Assembly: GCF_003977605.1 (NCBI RefSeq)
Contig: NZ_RYYU01000001.1
Span: 888,863-952,862, forward strand
Source of the DNA: Prevotella koreensis
GTDB taxonomy: Bacteria > Bacteroidota > Bacteroidia > Bacteroidales > Bacteroidaceae
DNA: 64,000 nt
Reading direction: 5' to 3'
Shown here: positions 9,668-17,881 of the stretch, one piece after another
Position numbering within the stretch: position 1 is the stretch's first letter
Layout: each line of letters begins with the position of its first letter
Translations under genes and position numbers: made by a program
Notes under the pieces: model-generated
Told to the model about the DNA's origin: nothing
Seen by the model: only the letters and a program-made list of their open reading frames with translations
Databases searched by the model: none

Positions 9668-10312
9668 ATGTTGAACATAAAGAAATTCGTTTTCAATCCT
9701 TTTCAGGAAAATACATATATTGTAAGTGATGAAACCGGAGAATGTGTAATAATAGATTGTGGCGCATTCAATGATAATGAACGCAAAGAGATTATTGATT
9801 ATATTGCCACTAACACTCTGAAACCGGTGAGGTTGATATGCACCCATGGACATTTTGACCATTGTGCCGGTAATGATTTTATAAAAAAGCAATATGGTAT
9901 AAATGCAGATGTAAGCATAAAAGACAAGTTTCTTATAAATGCTTTACCTCAACAGGCCATGCTTTTCCTCGGAATGAAATATGAAACCGATTCGTCGGTT
10001 GTTGGCAAGTATTTTACAGGAGAAGATAAAATTTCATTCGGATCACACTCTTTCAGCATACTTGAGACACCGGGACATACACCGGGAAGTGTCACTTTCT
10101 ATTGTGAAGAAGAGGGCGTGGCCTTCACCGGTGACACGCTTTTCCAAATGAGTATAGGCCGAACAGACTTTGAAGGCAGTTCGATAACTGACATGATGAA
10201 CAGCCTTAGAAATGTGCTTGCAAAACTTCCTAAAAGCACAACCGTACTAAGCGGACATGGTGGTAATACCACTATCGGCAACGAACTTGAAATGAATCCT
10301 TATTTAAGGTGA
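9668..10312 (+). CDS. MBL-fold metallo-hydrolase (glyoxalase II-like)
   Basis: This is a 214-residue cytoplasmic metallo-beta-lactamase-fold hydrolase. It shows the binuclear metal motif HGHFDH at residues 60-65, the later ligands in ETPGHTPGS and FTGDTLF, and the closing SGHGGNT. It resembles the short YcbL/glyoxalase II-like thioester hydrolases; the true substrate is unknown. The stop codon is directly followed by the ruvC ATG, so the two genes are very likely translated from one message. Confidence 0.9.
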   Translation: MLNIKKFVFNPFQENTYIVSDETGECVIIDCGAFNDNERKEIIDYIATNTLKPVRLICTHGHFDHCAGNDFIKKQYGINADVSIKDKFLINALPQQAMLFLGMKYETDSSVVGKYFTGEDKISFGSHSFSILETPGHTPGSVTFYCEEEGVAFTGDTLFQMSIGRTDFEGSSITDMMNSLRNVLAKLPKSTTVLSGHGGNTTIGNELEMNPYLR

Positions 10313-10870
10313 ATGGAAAAAGTTATAATAGGCATAGACCCCGGAACTAATGTCATGGGATATGGCATAATAAGTGTGGAGGAAAAGAAAGCAAAAATGG
10401 TCGCTATGGGTGTAATCGACATGCGAAATGAGAAAGACCCATACTTGAAACTTGGCAAAATTTTTGAAAGAGTGACAGGTATTATAGATGAATTCCTACC
10501 CGACGAAATGGCTATTGAGGCTCCTTTCTTCGGAAAAAATGTTCAGTCTATGCTGAAACTTGGAAGGGCACAAGGCGTTGCAATCGCAGCGGCAATCAAT
10601 CATAGCGTGCCAATTCATGAATATGCTCCGATGAAAATAAAACTGGCGCTTACGGGTAATGGTTCCGCTTCAAAAGAACAGGTTGCAGGAATGCTACATA
10701 AACTACTGAAACTTGACAGCGAAGAAATGCCAAAGTTCATGGATGCCACAGATGCTCTTGCCGCTGCATATTGCCATTATATGCAGATGTCGAAGCCGGA
10801 AACTAATGCAACCCACTATAATAGTTGGAAAGATTTCGCAGTAAAAAATCAAAAACGAGTAAAGGAATAG
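10313..10870 (+). CDS. ruvC: Holliday junction resolvase RuvC
   Basis: RuvC cuts Holliday junctions during recombination, normally with RuvAB. The 185-residue protein carries the four acidic active-site positions: Asp in GIDPGTNVMGYGII near residue 9, Glu in AIEAPFFGKN, and the Asp pair in FMDATDALAAAYCH. The tail after residue 165 is short and basic. Its start abuts the stop of the MBL hydrolase gene. ruvA and ruvB are not in the window. Confidence 0.97.
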   Translation: MEKVIIGIDPGTNVMGYGIISVEEKKAKMVAMGVIDMRNEKDPYLKLGKIFERVTGIIDEFLPDEMAIEAPFFGKNVQSMLKLGRAQGVAIAAAINHSVPIHEYAPMKIKLALTGNGSASKEQVAGMLHKLLKLDSEEMPKFMDATDALAAAYCHYMQMSKPETNATHYNSWKDFAVKNQKRVKE

Positions 10871-10997
10871 AAAGTGAAAGTGATTGTATAAAAACACAAA
10901 CGGTTAAGCGCATGCAGTTAAAAAAGCATAATAAAGATGCCGTTTATTAAACAAAACAGAAGATATAACGTTAAACAGACAATAAATATTATTCAAG

Positions 10998-11465
10998 ATG
11001 AGAAGAATTTTAATTACGATGGCACTTGCCTGTGTGGCATTTGTTAGTGTTAATGCCCAAGAAAGATACAAAGCGGCCTTGCAAATGGCACGTGAAGTTG
11101 CTGAAGATGAGAAGAAAGAAATTGGACTTCGAAAGATTGCAACATTTAAGTATGACGAGTTGTGCTATATCGGACAGCGCACAATGGAGCAGATGCCTGA
11201 TAAGTCAGCAGAACTCGATGACCAAGCACTTGCTTTGTTCGAGTTCCTTGATTTGTACCTCTCAAACTTTGAAAAAGCCGGCAAGAAGCAGCAATATAAG
11301 GTGATGCAGGACTTCAAACAATTCTGTATAGAGTTCCCACGTTATGACGATAGCGACACCACTCTTACTGAGGCTTACTATAATGAGAACTATATTACTC
11401 CATTCAACTTAAATACCGACTGGGTGAAAGCGTATGAAAAAGCGCGCACTATTTATAAGAAATAA
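10998..11465 (+). CDS. Secreted hypothetical protein
   Basis: This is a 155-residue protein with a clear Sec signal peptide (MRRILITMALACVAFVSVNAQ, cleavage likely after NA-Q). The mature part is rich in charged helical sequence (ALQMAREVAEDEKKEIGLRK) with several Tyr and Phe and no recognisable domain. Such small signal-peptide proteins ending ...NAQ are common in Bacteroidetes and are likely periplasmic. I do not recognise its family. It is followed after about 30 bp by a hairpin that serves as terminator. Confidence 0.75.
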   Translation: MRRILITMALACVAFVSVNAQERYKAALQMAREVAEDEKKEIGLRKIATFKYDELCYIGQRTMEQMPDKSAELDDQALALFEFLDLYLSNFEKAGKKQQYKVMQDFKQFCIEFPRYDDSDTTLTEAYYNENYITPFNLNTDWVKAYEKARTIYKK

Positions 11466-11496
11466 CACCCTATTATAACGGTTAATAATAAAGAAA

Positions 11497-11535
11497 GCGA
11501 AGAGTTGTTCACTTGGAACACTCTTCGCCTTTTTC
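11497..11535. terminator. Bidirectional terminator between convergent genes
   Basis: The stem GCGAAGAGT-(T)-GTTC at 11497-11510 pairs with GAAC-ACTCTTCGC at 11516-11528, and a T-rich run follows on the plus strand. The right arm overlaps the last codons of the minus-strand gene ending at 11509. Confidence 0.75.
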
Positions 11536-12195
11536 ATTCAACAATATTTTTTTTCGCCCTTTCTTCGCTTCAAAATATGGATATTCGTCTCTAAGAGAAA
11601 TGTCATCATATATAAAGTCGGCAACTACAGTGTTATTCTCGTCCGGAAGAATCAATCCCAACTTGCCATTTTTACCCGCAATGATAGGGATTATAATGAA
11701 ATCGTCAACATAGATATAACATGTACGCAGGAAATCATATTCCGGTTTTACAATAATAGTTCCGTCATAGTTCTTTATTCCGAAATTTCCTTGCTCTTCA
11801 AAAACCTCATGGAATCTGATATATTTTGAACGGATACGGTCGAGATAGAATGACATGCGTTTCTTGTCGTTTATAATAGTGAGCATATAATCGAACGTGT
11901 CGCAATAGTTTGCCACGGCACGAGCCAGCACAACCTTGAAATCAAGCCCGCTAATGGCTTTGCGATTAAGGTCGATATAACGTGCAATAGCAACCTCTTT
12001 TTCTTCGACTGTAAGATGAGAAATGGCCTTCTCGAAGTTTTCCATCATCGTCTTACTACCTCTCATTCCTTTTATATAACGGTGAATCTGACGTCCCATC
12101 TCTGCACAAACGAACTTATCTATCTGTTTCACTTCGATTCTGTCCACATAAACATCTTCAAAGTTTTCCTGGGTTATTTTACTTACATTCTCCAT
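11509..12195 (-). CDS. Hypothetical protein with WG-repeat-like C-terminus
   Basis: This is a 228-residue, probably cytoplasmic protein with no signal peptide. The N-terminal two thirds are helical and charged (HLTVEEKEVAIARYIDLNRKAIS). The C-terminal part resembles two WG-type beta repeats: FGIKNYDGTIIVKPEYDFL and, after a spacer, GKLGLILPDENN followed by FIYDDISL. The function is unknown. A minus-strand TAACTTTG box lies at 12219-12226, about 25 bp upstream of the ATG. Confidence 0.75.
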   Translation of the reverse strand: MENVSKITQENFEDVYVDRIEVKQIDKFVCAEMGRQIHRYIKGMRGSKTMMENFEKAISHLTVEEKEVAIARYIDLNRKAISGLDFKVVLARAVANYCDTFDYMLTIINDKKRMSFYLDRIRSKYIRFHEVFEEQGNFGIKNYDGTIIVKPEYDFLRTCYIYVDDFIIIPIIAGKNGKLGLILPDENNTVVADFIYDDISLRDEYPYFEAKKGRKKILLNEKGEECSK

Positions 12196-12218
12196 GACTA
12201 AATAATATTTGTTTGCAA

Positions 12219-12226
12219 CAAAGTTA
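12219..12226 (-). promoter_or_regulatory. Promoter -7 box for the WG-repeat-like gene
   Basis: TAACTTTG on the minus strand, about 24 bp upstream of the start codon at 12195. Confidence 0.6.
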
Positions 12227-12240
12227 CTAATAAACTTCTT

Positions 12241-12281
12241 AAAAACAAAAAACAGGACGTGTTTTTAATCAAACATGTCCT
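12241..12281 (-). terminator. Terminator of the MORN-glgB operon
   Basis: On the minus strand AGGACATGTTT (12281-12271) pairs with AAACACGTCCT (12264-12254) with one G-T type pair, and is followed by a T-rich run. It lies just past the stop of the gene ending at 12290. Confidence 0.75.
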
Positions 12282-12289
12282 ATTTTCTT

Positions 12290-13441
12290 TTATTCTTTGA
12301 AATAATAATACCAATACGTCTTTCCGTAGGCATCACGCAAAGTAGCCATGTATTCAGGCTTACTGTGGTATTTTTTTCTAATCTCCATCATATCCTCATA
12401 ATCAGCTTCACAAACTTCATCATGAAATCCTTCATATTTAATTGAACGTTGGCGTTCGTATAATGTAAGTGCTTCACGATAGTGTTTCGGCAATACCGAT
12501 GCAGAATCAACAACATAATACTCTCTCAATTCACTCGCAAACTTATCTAATTTCCTATCAAGAAGATATGAACACAAAACATAATCGCCGTATGCGGCTC
12601 TTGTCTGTTTTGTCATCTTTATTGTCTTGAGGTAATCTTCTACGGTCATCTTGGTTTTGGGAATTGCACCAACAATTTTATATATATCACCGGTATCATA
12701 TACCACGCACCTAACGCTACCTTGATTTGGCAGCAATGATGTAGAACCACCTATTATCGGATATTCGAAAAGACGTTCTCCCATTTGTTTTGAGCGTGCC
12801 AATGCACTCGCCCGAAGCATAAATAGCGAACTATCGGTTTCTAAGGAATACTCTCCTACGGATAAGGCTGCAGTATAATCTTTCTCACTTAAATACCTCT
12901 CTATTCGTAAACGATAGTGCAGAATATCATTTCCATTACTGAAAATGCCTACGAAAAAGAACATCAATACCATTGTAAGAAGATTTACCCATGATATTTC
13001 CGAGAAGATACCGGCGGAGGATTTCTTAGACAAATATGGCTGATATTTCATTGATAAATGAACAATGAAAACAAACAATATGAGCAATAAGGGCGAAATC
13101 CATGTCCATGTGCTGAGAGAGAAATGCTGGTCGAAAGTATCATCGACACTTGTCAACAGACATAGCAATAACAACGATGGGAAATAAGTCAGGGCATGTG
13201 CATGCCTATTGAGTTTGGTCAGGGCATATATACCTATCTGTAAAAGATATAAACAGACCGTAAGTATTATCGCACCTATAAGTCTCGAATACGAGGTTTG
13301 TCCTCCGGAAAGCACATGTTGCACCGCTCCTATCAAATCGCACTGATAGAAATACAGATAACTAAAGGTGAAAACCAAAAAGGCAATGGCACAAACCACA
13401 CGCATCGCAACACTGTTGCCACTCTTGTTATTAAATGTCAT
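12290..13441 (-). CDS. Multi-pass membrane protein of unknown function (DUF6057-like)
   Basis: This 383-residue inner membrane protein has five to six hydrophobic segments in the first 180 residues. A soluble C-terminal part rich in Leu/Ala helices (EKDYTAALSVGEYSLETDSSLFMLRASALARSKQMGERLFEYP) looks like TPR-type repeats. It resembles a family of large Bacteroidetes membrane proteins of unknown role, of which this would be a short version; that placement is from memory. It begins 9 bp after glgB ends and is the last gene before a terminator, so it is co-transcribed with glgB. Confidence 0.75.
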   Translation of the reverse strand: MTFNNKSGNSVAMRVVCAIAFLVFTFSYLYFYQCDLIGAVQHVLSGGQTSYSRLIGAIILTVCLYLLQIGIYALTKLNRHAHALTYFPSLLLLCLLTSVDDTFDQHFSLSTWTWISPLLLILFVFIVHLSMKYQPYLSKKSSAGIFSEISWVNLLTMVLMFFFVGIFSNGNDILHYRLRIERYLSEKDYTAALSVGEYSLETDSSLFMLRASALARSKQMGERLFEYPIIGGSTSLLPNQGSVRCVVYDTGDIYKIVGAIPKTKMTVEDYLKTIKMTKQTRAAYGDYVLCSYLLDRKLDKFASELREYYVVDSASVLPKHYREALTLYERQRSIKYEGFHDEVCEADYEDMMEIRKKYHSKPEYMATLRDAYGKTYWYYYFKE

Positions 13442-13450
13442 AGTGCCTTA

Positions 13451-15487
13451 TTAATTCTTCTTTAATACAACCGCACTACGAGCAGGGAGATATAACTTCA
13501 ACCATTCCTTGTGTTCTTTTACGTAAAGCGGGTCGTAGTTTGTAAAATGTGTCATGCTGTCATCAGCAAAACCATTGCCTCCGAAATCCTTGGAGTCAGT
13601 ATTAAGGAGAACGTCATAAGAGCCGGTAGGCACAAGGAAACCATAATCTGTGAACGAATGAGAAGGAGAAAAATTGAAGACAAACAACAAGTCACCCCTC
13701 ATAAAGGCCAGTATTTGGTCACCATCATTATGCCAAATTTCCTGTACCTGCGTTTTATGGAAGTTCTTTTCATCCTTTATGACACGCAACATCTCTCTGT
13801 CAAAATCACCCAACCAATGATAGCATAAATCTTTATTATCCACAAGATTCCACTGACGGCGTGCATATTTATGGCTCCAACCGTTTCCCTCACGTGGGAA
13901 ATCAATCCATTCCGGATGTCCGAACTCGTTGCCCATGAAGTTAAGATAGCCACCATTGATTGCCGAGACCGTGGCAAGGCGTATCATCTTATGCAGAGCA
14001 ATGCCGCGTCGTGCGGTCTCATTTTCGTCTCCTTTACGGAAATGCCAATACATATCGGCATCTATCAGGCGGAAAATGATTGTTTTATCACCCACAAGTG
14101 CCTGATCATGACTTTCACAATAGGAAATCGTTTTCTCGTCGGGTCGTCTGTTTTTTATTTCCCAGAAGATAGAACTCGGTTTCCAGTTCTCATCAGGAAG
14201 TTCCTTTATAGTCTTTATCCAATAGTCGGGTATGTTCATTGCCATTCGGTAATCAAACCCGAAACCTCCATCATCGAATTTTGCTGCAAGCCCCGGCATG
14301 CCACTAACCTCTTCTGCAATAGTAATGGCATTGGGGTTTATTTCATGTATAAGTTTGTTTGCAAGAGTGAGATAACATATCGCGTTATCATCTTGATGTC
14401 CGTTGAAATAGTCAGAATAGTTGGTGAACGATTCTCCAAGTCCGTGACTATAATATAACATTGATGTCACTCCATCGAAACGGAAACCGTCAAAACGGAA
14501 CTCAGACAGCCAATACTTACAGTTGGAAAGCAAGAAATGAATCACCTCATCTTTCCCATAGTCAAAGCATAGCGAGTCCCAAGCCGGGTGCTCATGCCTA
14601 TCACCAGAGCAGAAATACTGGTTTGGGTCGCCGGCAATATTTCCGAGACCCTCCATTTCGTTTTTAACTGCATGCGAATGAACAATGTCCATAATAACCG
14701 CTATTCCGTTCTTATGAGCCGTATCAATAAGTAATTTCAGTTCTTCAGGTGTTCCGAAACGGCTTGAAGGAGCAAAGAACGAACTTACGTGGTAGCCGAA
14801 AGAACCATAATACGGATGCTCCTGAATGGCCATTATCTGTATGCAGTTATAACCGGCTTTTACAATCCTTGGCAAAACGTTTTCACGGAACTCATTATAA
14901 GTGCCCACTTTCTCAGCATCCTCTCCCATTCCGATATGGCACTCATATATGAACAGAGGCTTATTCTTATTCATACGGAAAGAACGTTGCCACTCATATT
15001 CCTTTTCCGGAGCCCAGACCTGAGCCGAAAAAATCTTCGTTTCCTCATCCTGCACCACCCTATTGGCCCATGCCGGAATACGTTCTCCCTCACCACCATT
15101 CCATCTGACGAGCATTTTGAACAAGTCTCCATGCTTTATTGCTTTCTTAGGCAGTTTCAGTTCCCATTTACCGGTGCCTTCAATTCTCTTTGCACGATAT
15201 TTCTCTTCCGGCTTCCAGTTGTTGAAATCGCCAATAAGATATATTTCTGTAGCGTTTGGTGCCCACTCACGAAACACCCAACCTCCGCGTGCATTGCGAT
15301 GAAGGCCATAATAGGCATAACCATTGGCAAAGTCGTTAAGTGTCTGTTTGCCATTATTTGTCAGTTGGTTAATTTTCCAAACTGCATGATCGTGTCTTCC
15401 ACGTATAGCGTCCTCAAACGGTTCAAGATAAATGTCGTTCTTTACGAGTCCTATATGTTTGGTTCGCCTTGTTACTTTTTTTGCCAT
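13451..15487 (-). CDS. glgB: 1,4-alpha-glucan branching enzyme
   Basis: GlgB makes the alpha-1,6 branches of glycogen. The 678-residue protein has an N-terminal CBM48 domain (GWVFREWAPNATEIYLIGDFNNW near residues 68-90), a GH13 barrel with the nucleophile Asp in FRFDGVTSM, the acid/base Glu in ITIAEEVSGMPG and ESHDQALVGD with the conserved His-Asp, and a C-terminal beta domain (LLNTDSKDFGGNGF). The length and the segment NKDLCYHWLGDFDREML resemble the eukaryote-like branching enzymes (GBE1 type) common in Bacteroidetes. It sits between the MORN protein and the membrane protein genes in an operon. Confidence 0.96.
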   Translation of the reverse strand: MAKKVTRRTKHIGLVKNDIYLEPFEDAIRGRHDHAVWKINQLTNNGKQTLNDFANGYAYYGLHRNARGGWVFREWAPNATEIYLIGDFNNWKPEEKYRAKRIEGTGKWELKLPKKAIKHGDLFKMLVRWNGGEGERIPAWANRVVQDEETKIFSAQVWAPEKEYEWQRSFRMNKNKPLFIYECHIGMGEDAEKVGTYNEFRENVLPRIVKAGYNCIQIMAIQEHPYYGSFGYHVSSFFAPSSRFGTPEELKLLIDTAHKNGIAVIMDIVHSHAVKNEMEGLGNIAGDPNQYFCSGDRHEHPAWDSLCFDYGKDEVIHFLLSNCKYWLSEFRFDGFRFDGVTSMLYYSHGLGESFTNYSDYFNGHQDDNAICYLTLANKLIHEINPNAITIAEEVSGMPGLAAKFDDGGFGFDYRMAMNIPDYWIKTIKELPDENWKPSSIFWEIKNRRPDEKTISYCESHDQALVGDKTIIFRLIDADMYWHFRKGDENETARRGIALHKMIRLATVSAINGGYLNFMGNEFGHPEWIDFPREGNGWSHKYARRQWNLVDNKDLCYHWLGDFDREMLRVIKDEKNFHKTQVQEIWHNDGDQILAFMRGDLLFVFNFSPSHSFTDYGFLVPTGSYDVLLNTDSKDFGGNGFADDSMTHFTNYDPLYVKEHKEWLKLYLPARSAVVLKKN

Positions 15488-15529
15488 ATTTATTTCCTTT
15501 CCTCCGATATATTCATTATAATTGACGTA

Positions 15530-16633
15530 CTACTGCTTTCTCCCTCTCACATACGTACCTTGTGAAGTGATGTTGCCGTTACGGTCTTTCTCAATGTATT
15601 CACCGTCTCGTCGGTCATCCTTGTATATCCCTTCGAAGCGGTTTCCTGCCTTATCCACCTCTATAGCCTTGCCGTTGCGCTTTCCGTCTTTATATGTACC
15701 ACGGAACTTACTACCATCGGCATAGTGTATAATGATTTCTCCTTCAACATTTCCGTTTTTGAAGTTACCTTCAAATACATCTCCTTCTTTTTTTGTCAGT
15801 TTGCCTTTACCGTTCTGCTTATCGTTTTTCCATTGGCCGGTATAAACGTCACCGTTCTTCCATTTCAATGTACCTACACCATCCTTTTCTCCGTTAACGA
15901 AATGACCTGTATAAACATCACCGCTTGAATAACGGAAAATACCCTCTCCAGTGCGTTCTCCTTTAAAATACGTCCCCTCATAAACATCGCCATTCTGAAA
16001 TTTATAAATGCCTTTGCCATTCATCACACCATCCTTGAAATCACCGGTATATGAGTCACCCGAAGCATACTTATAAGTGCCCTTGCCATTCATCTGATTG
16101 TCAACCCAGTCACCATTGTATGATGAACCGTCTCCCCAATCAAACAACCCTTTTCCGTTACGTTTGTCATTATTCCATTGACCAACATAATAAGCACCTC
16201 CGGCAAAGGTGTATTTACCATATCCCTGCCGGTTGTCATGATACCATTCTCCATCATATACATCACCGTTATAGTAGTATTTCACGCCATGTCCTTCCTG
16301 ATAGTCACGATACCAAAGACCTACATATTTATTGTTGTCCGGGTCATAGAGCGTACCATGACCGTGCTGTTGATCCTGAAACCATTGCCCCTCATATTTT
16401 CCGCCGTCAGAAAAGGTGTAAGTACCTTCACCCTGTCGTTTCCCTTTCACAAATTCTCCCTCATATATGTCGCCGTTTTTGTATGTGGCACTACCCTTTC
16501 CATGCGGTTTCCCACCCGACATTTCGCCTTTGTAATTGGCGCCTTCTTTTGTAACACAAGAACCGAGAGTTATCTTTTGAGCACTTGAAACAAGCGGCAA
16601 AGCAAGCATCATTGCCAACAATATTTTCTTCAT
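15530..16633 (-). CDS. Secreted MORN-repeat protein
   Basis: This 367-residue protein has a signal peptide (MKKILLAMMLALPLVSSAQ) followed by about 14 consecutive MORN repeats, each exactly 23 residues long (pattern YxGxWxxxxxxGxGxxxxxxGdx). The repeats fill the whole mature chain. MORN repeats form an elongated beta ribbon; in bacteria they are common in secreted or envelope proteins of unknown role. It is the first gene of an operon with glgB, 42 bp downstream, under a canonical TTG-N19-TAAATTTG promoter. Any link to glycogen is only by position. Confidence 0.9.
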   Translation of the reverse strand: MKKILLAMMLALPLVSSAQKITLGSCVTKEGANYKGEMSGGKPHGKGSATYKNGDIYEGEFVKGKRQGEGTYTFSDGGKYEGQWFQDQQHGHGTLYDPDNNKYVGLWYRDYQEGHGVKYYYNGDVYDGEWYHDNRQGYGKYTFAGGAYYVGQWNNDKRNGKGLFDWGDGSSYNGDWVDNQMNGKGTYKYASGDSYTGDFKDGVMNGKGIYKFQNGDVYEGTYFKGERTGEGIFRYSSGDVYTGHFVNGEKDGVGTLKWKNGDVYTGQWKNDKQNGKGKLTKKEGDVFEGNFKNGNVEGEIIIHYADGSKFRGTYKDGKRNGKAIEVDKAGNRFEGIYKDDRRDGEYIEKDRNGNITSQGTYVRGRKQ

Positions 16634-16661
16634 TATAATATAATTTTAATGTTCCAAGACG

Positions 16662-16691
16662 CAAATTTATAAAAATGTAATAACATGGCAA
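16662..16691 (-). promoter_or_regulatory. Promoter of the MORN-glgB operon
   Basis: On the minus strand a TTG is followed by 19 bp and then TAAATTTG (16669-16662), a near-perfect Bacteroidetes -33/-7 pair, about 29 bp upstream of the start codon. Confidence 0.7.
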
Positions 16692-16850
16692 AAGAAAACG
16701 ACTTAAATTCAGATTACTTTTTTCTTATTTCGTTTTTTTAATTATATTTCATCTGGTAATGCAAAAAGGATGCGATATAACTCAAAAAGACATTCGTTAT
16801 ACATGAAAAAGAACCTTTGATATATATTATAAGCATATTTAACGGAAAGT
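16692..16850. other. Intergenic stretch without gene
   Basis: This is the left part of the 420-bp divergent gap between the MORN gene and kdsB. It is AT-rich with short open frames only. I see no RNA gene, and nothing conserved until the repeat array that begins near 16851. Confidence 0.6.
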
Positions 16851-16944
16851 AATTTAGGCGAAATTGGTTTGCAATTTGGGCGAATTTACTCTGTAAATTA
16901 GGCGAATTTACAAAGCAAATTGGGCGAAATTGATAGTCAAGCGA
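16851..16944 (+). repeat. GGCGAAATTG repeat array B (four direct units of 22 bp)
   Basis: GGCGAA cores begin at 16857, 16879, 16901 and 16923, giving a period of exactly 22 bp. Units alternate between flanks CAATTT/AAATTG and GTAAATT/AATTTAC. In both types the flanks are complementary, both within a unit and between neighbouring units (for example AATTTAC-tct-GTAAATT between units 2 and 3). This looks like compensatory change that keeps an inverted symmetry. The array sits in the divergent gap upstream of kdsB and is not part of either promoter. The function is unknown. Confidence 0.9.
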
Positions 16945-17007
16945 TTTGAAATGACCATCAAATAAGTTTTTTTACACCTATCGGAATATAATCTCGGAAA
17001 AAATATA

Positions 17008-17015
17008 TAAATTTG
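17008..17015 (+). promoter_or_regulatory. kdsB promoter -7 box
   Basis: TAAATTTG followed by C, 38 bp upstream of the kdsB ATG and about 64 bp downstream of the end of repeat array B. Confidence 0.6.
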
Positions 17016-17052
17016 CACCATTAATATCAAGGCATAAATCAAAACAGTAAAT

Positions 17053-17808
17053 ATGAAATTTATTGCTATAATACCAGCCCGCTTCGCATCTACAAGATTT
17101 CCCGGAAAGCCACTGGCAATGCTCGGAGGAAAACCAATAATACAGAGAGTCTATGAGCAAGTAAGGAAAGCCATAGAGGATGTTTATGTTGCCACTGACG
17201 ATGAAAAGATTTTAAATGCTGTTGAAAGTTTCGGAGGAAAGGCCGTAATGACATCATCAGAGCACAGGAGCGGCACTGACAGAATAAAGGAAGCGGCAGA
17301 AATATTAGGCGTGGATGCCGATGTTATCATTAATGTTCAAGGTGATGAGCCGTTCATACAGACGGAGCAAATCGTTACGGTTTGTAAATGTTTCAACGAT
17401 TCGGACACGCAAATTGCTACGCTTGGTAAGCCTTTTGATAAAGAGCATGGATTAGATATGCTACATAATCCCAATTCTCCGAAAATTGTGGTTGACAACA
17501 ACGGCTATGCAATGTATTTCAGCAGAAGCATAATACCATTTGTGAGAGGGAAGGAAGAGGCAGAATGGCTCACCTCTTTTCCATTCATAAAACATATAGG
17601 ATTGTATGCCTACCGAACCGATGTTCTTAAAGAAATAACCACCCTTCAGCAGTCGTCGCTTGAGATAGCAGAAAGTCTTGAGCAATTGAGGTGGCTTCAA
17701 AACGGATATAAAATTAAAGTGGGAATAACGAATGTTGAAACAATAGGCATAGATACTCCGGATGATTTGAAGCGGGCAGAAGAGTTTCTTGAGAGTAATC
17801 ATTTGTAG
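17053..17808 (+). CDS. kdsB: 3-deoxy-manno-octulosonate cytidylyltransferase
   Basis: KdsB activates KDO as CMP-KDO for lipopolysaccharide inner core synthesis in the cytoplasm. The 251-residue protein has the nucleotide-binding start IIPARFASTRFPGKPLAMLGG, the GGKAVMTSSEHRSGTDRI segment, NVQGDEPFI with the metal-binding Asp, and ETIGIDTPDDLKRAEE at the C-terminus, all typical of the family. It is preceded by its own promoter and stands alone, 74 bp before feoAB. Confidence 0.97.
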   Translation: MKFIAIIPARFASTRFPGKPLAMLGGKPIIQRVYEQVRKAIEDVYVATDDEKILNAVESFGGKAVMTSSEHRSGTDRIKEAAEILGVDADVIINVQGDEPFIQTEQIVTVCKCFNDSDTQIATLGKPFDKEHGLDMLHNPNSPKIVVDNNGYAMYFSRSIIPFVRGKEEAEWLTSFPFIKHIGLYAYRTDVLKEITTLQQSSLEIAESLEQLRWLQNGYKIKVGITNVETIGIDTPDDLKRAEEFLESNHL

Positions 17809-17857
17809 GTATTTTTACTAAAAAGTTTGTGTTACCTCAGTATTTATACGTAATTTT

Positions 17858-17875
17858 ACATGGATTAAACCATGT
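17858..17875. promoter_or_regulatory. Palindrome before feoAB, candidate operator
   Basis: ACATGG-ATTAAA-CCATGT is a perfect 6-bp inverted repeat with a 6-bp spacer. It ends 6 bp before the feoAB start codon and lies just after a weak box TAATTTTA (17851-17858), with TTTG about 21 bp upstream. Its placement suits a metal-responsive repressor (Fur or DtxR class), but the sequence alone does not say which. Confidence 0.45.
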
Positions 17876-17881
17876 TGGAAT

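Noticed and set aside
10871..10997. Possible RNA gene between ruvC and the secreted protein gene
   Set aside because: No cloverleaf, terminator or clear promoter was seen in this 127-bp gap.
13871..14458. 195-codon open frame on the plus strand
   Set aside because: Antisense to the glgB catalytic domain with no recognisable domain or promoter.
14789..15565. 258-codon open frame on the plus strand
   Set aside because: It lies antisense to glgB and its start region; the glgB frame has full family motifs and this one has none.
16851..16944. Array B as a CRISPR
   Set aside because: Units of 22 bp with no unique spacers, no cas genes in the window and the same motif in inverted orientation elsewhere exclude a CRISPR array.
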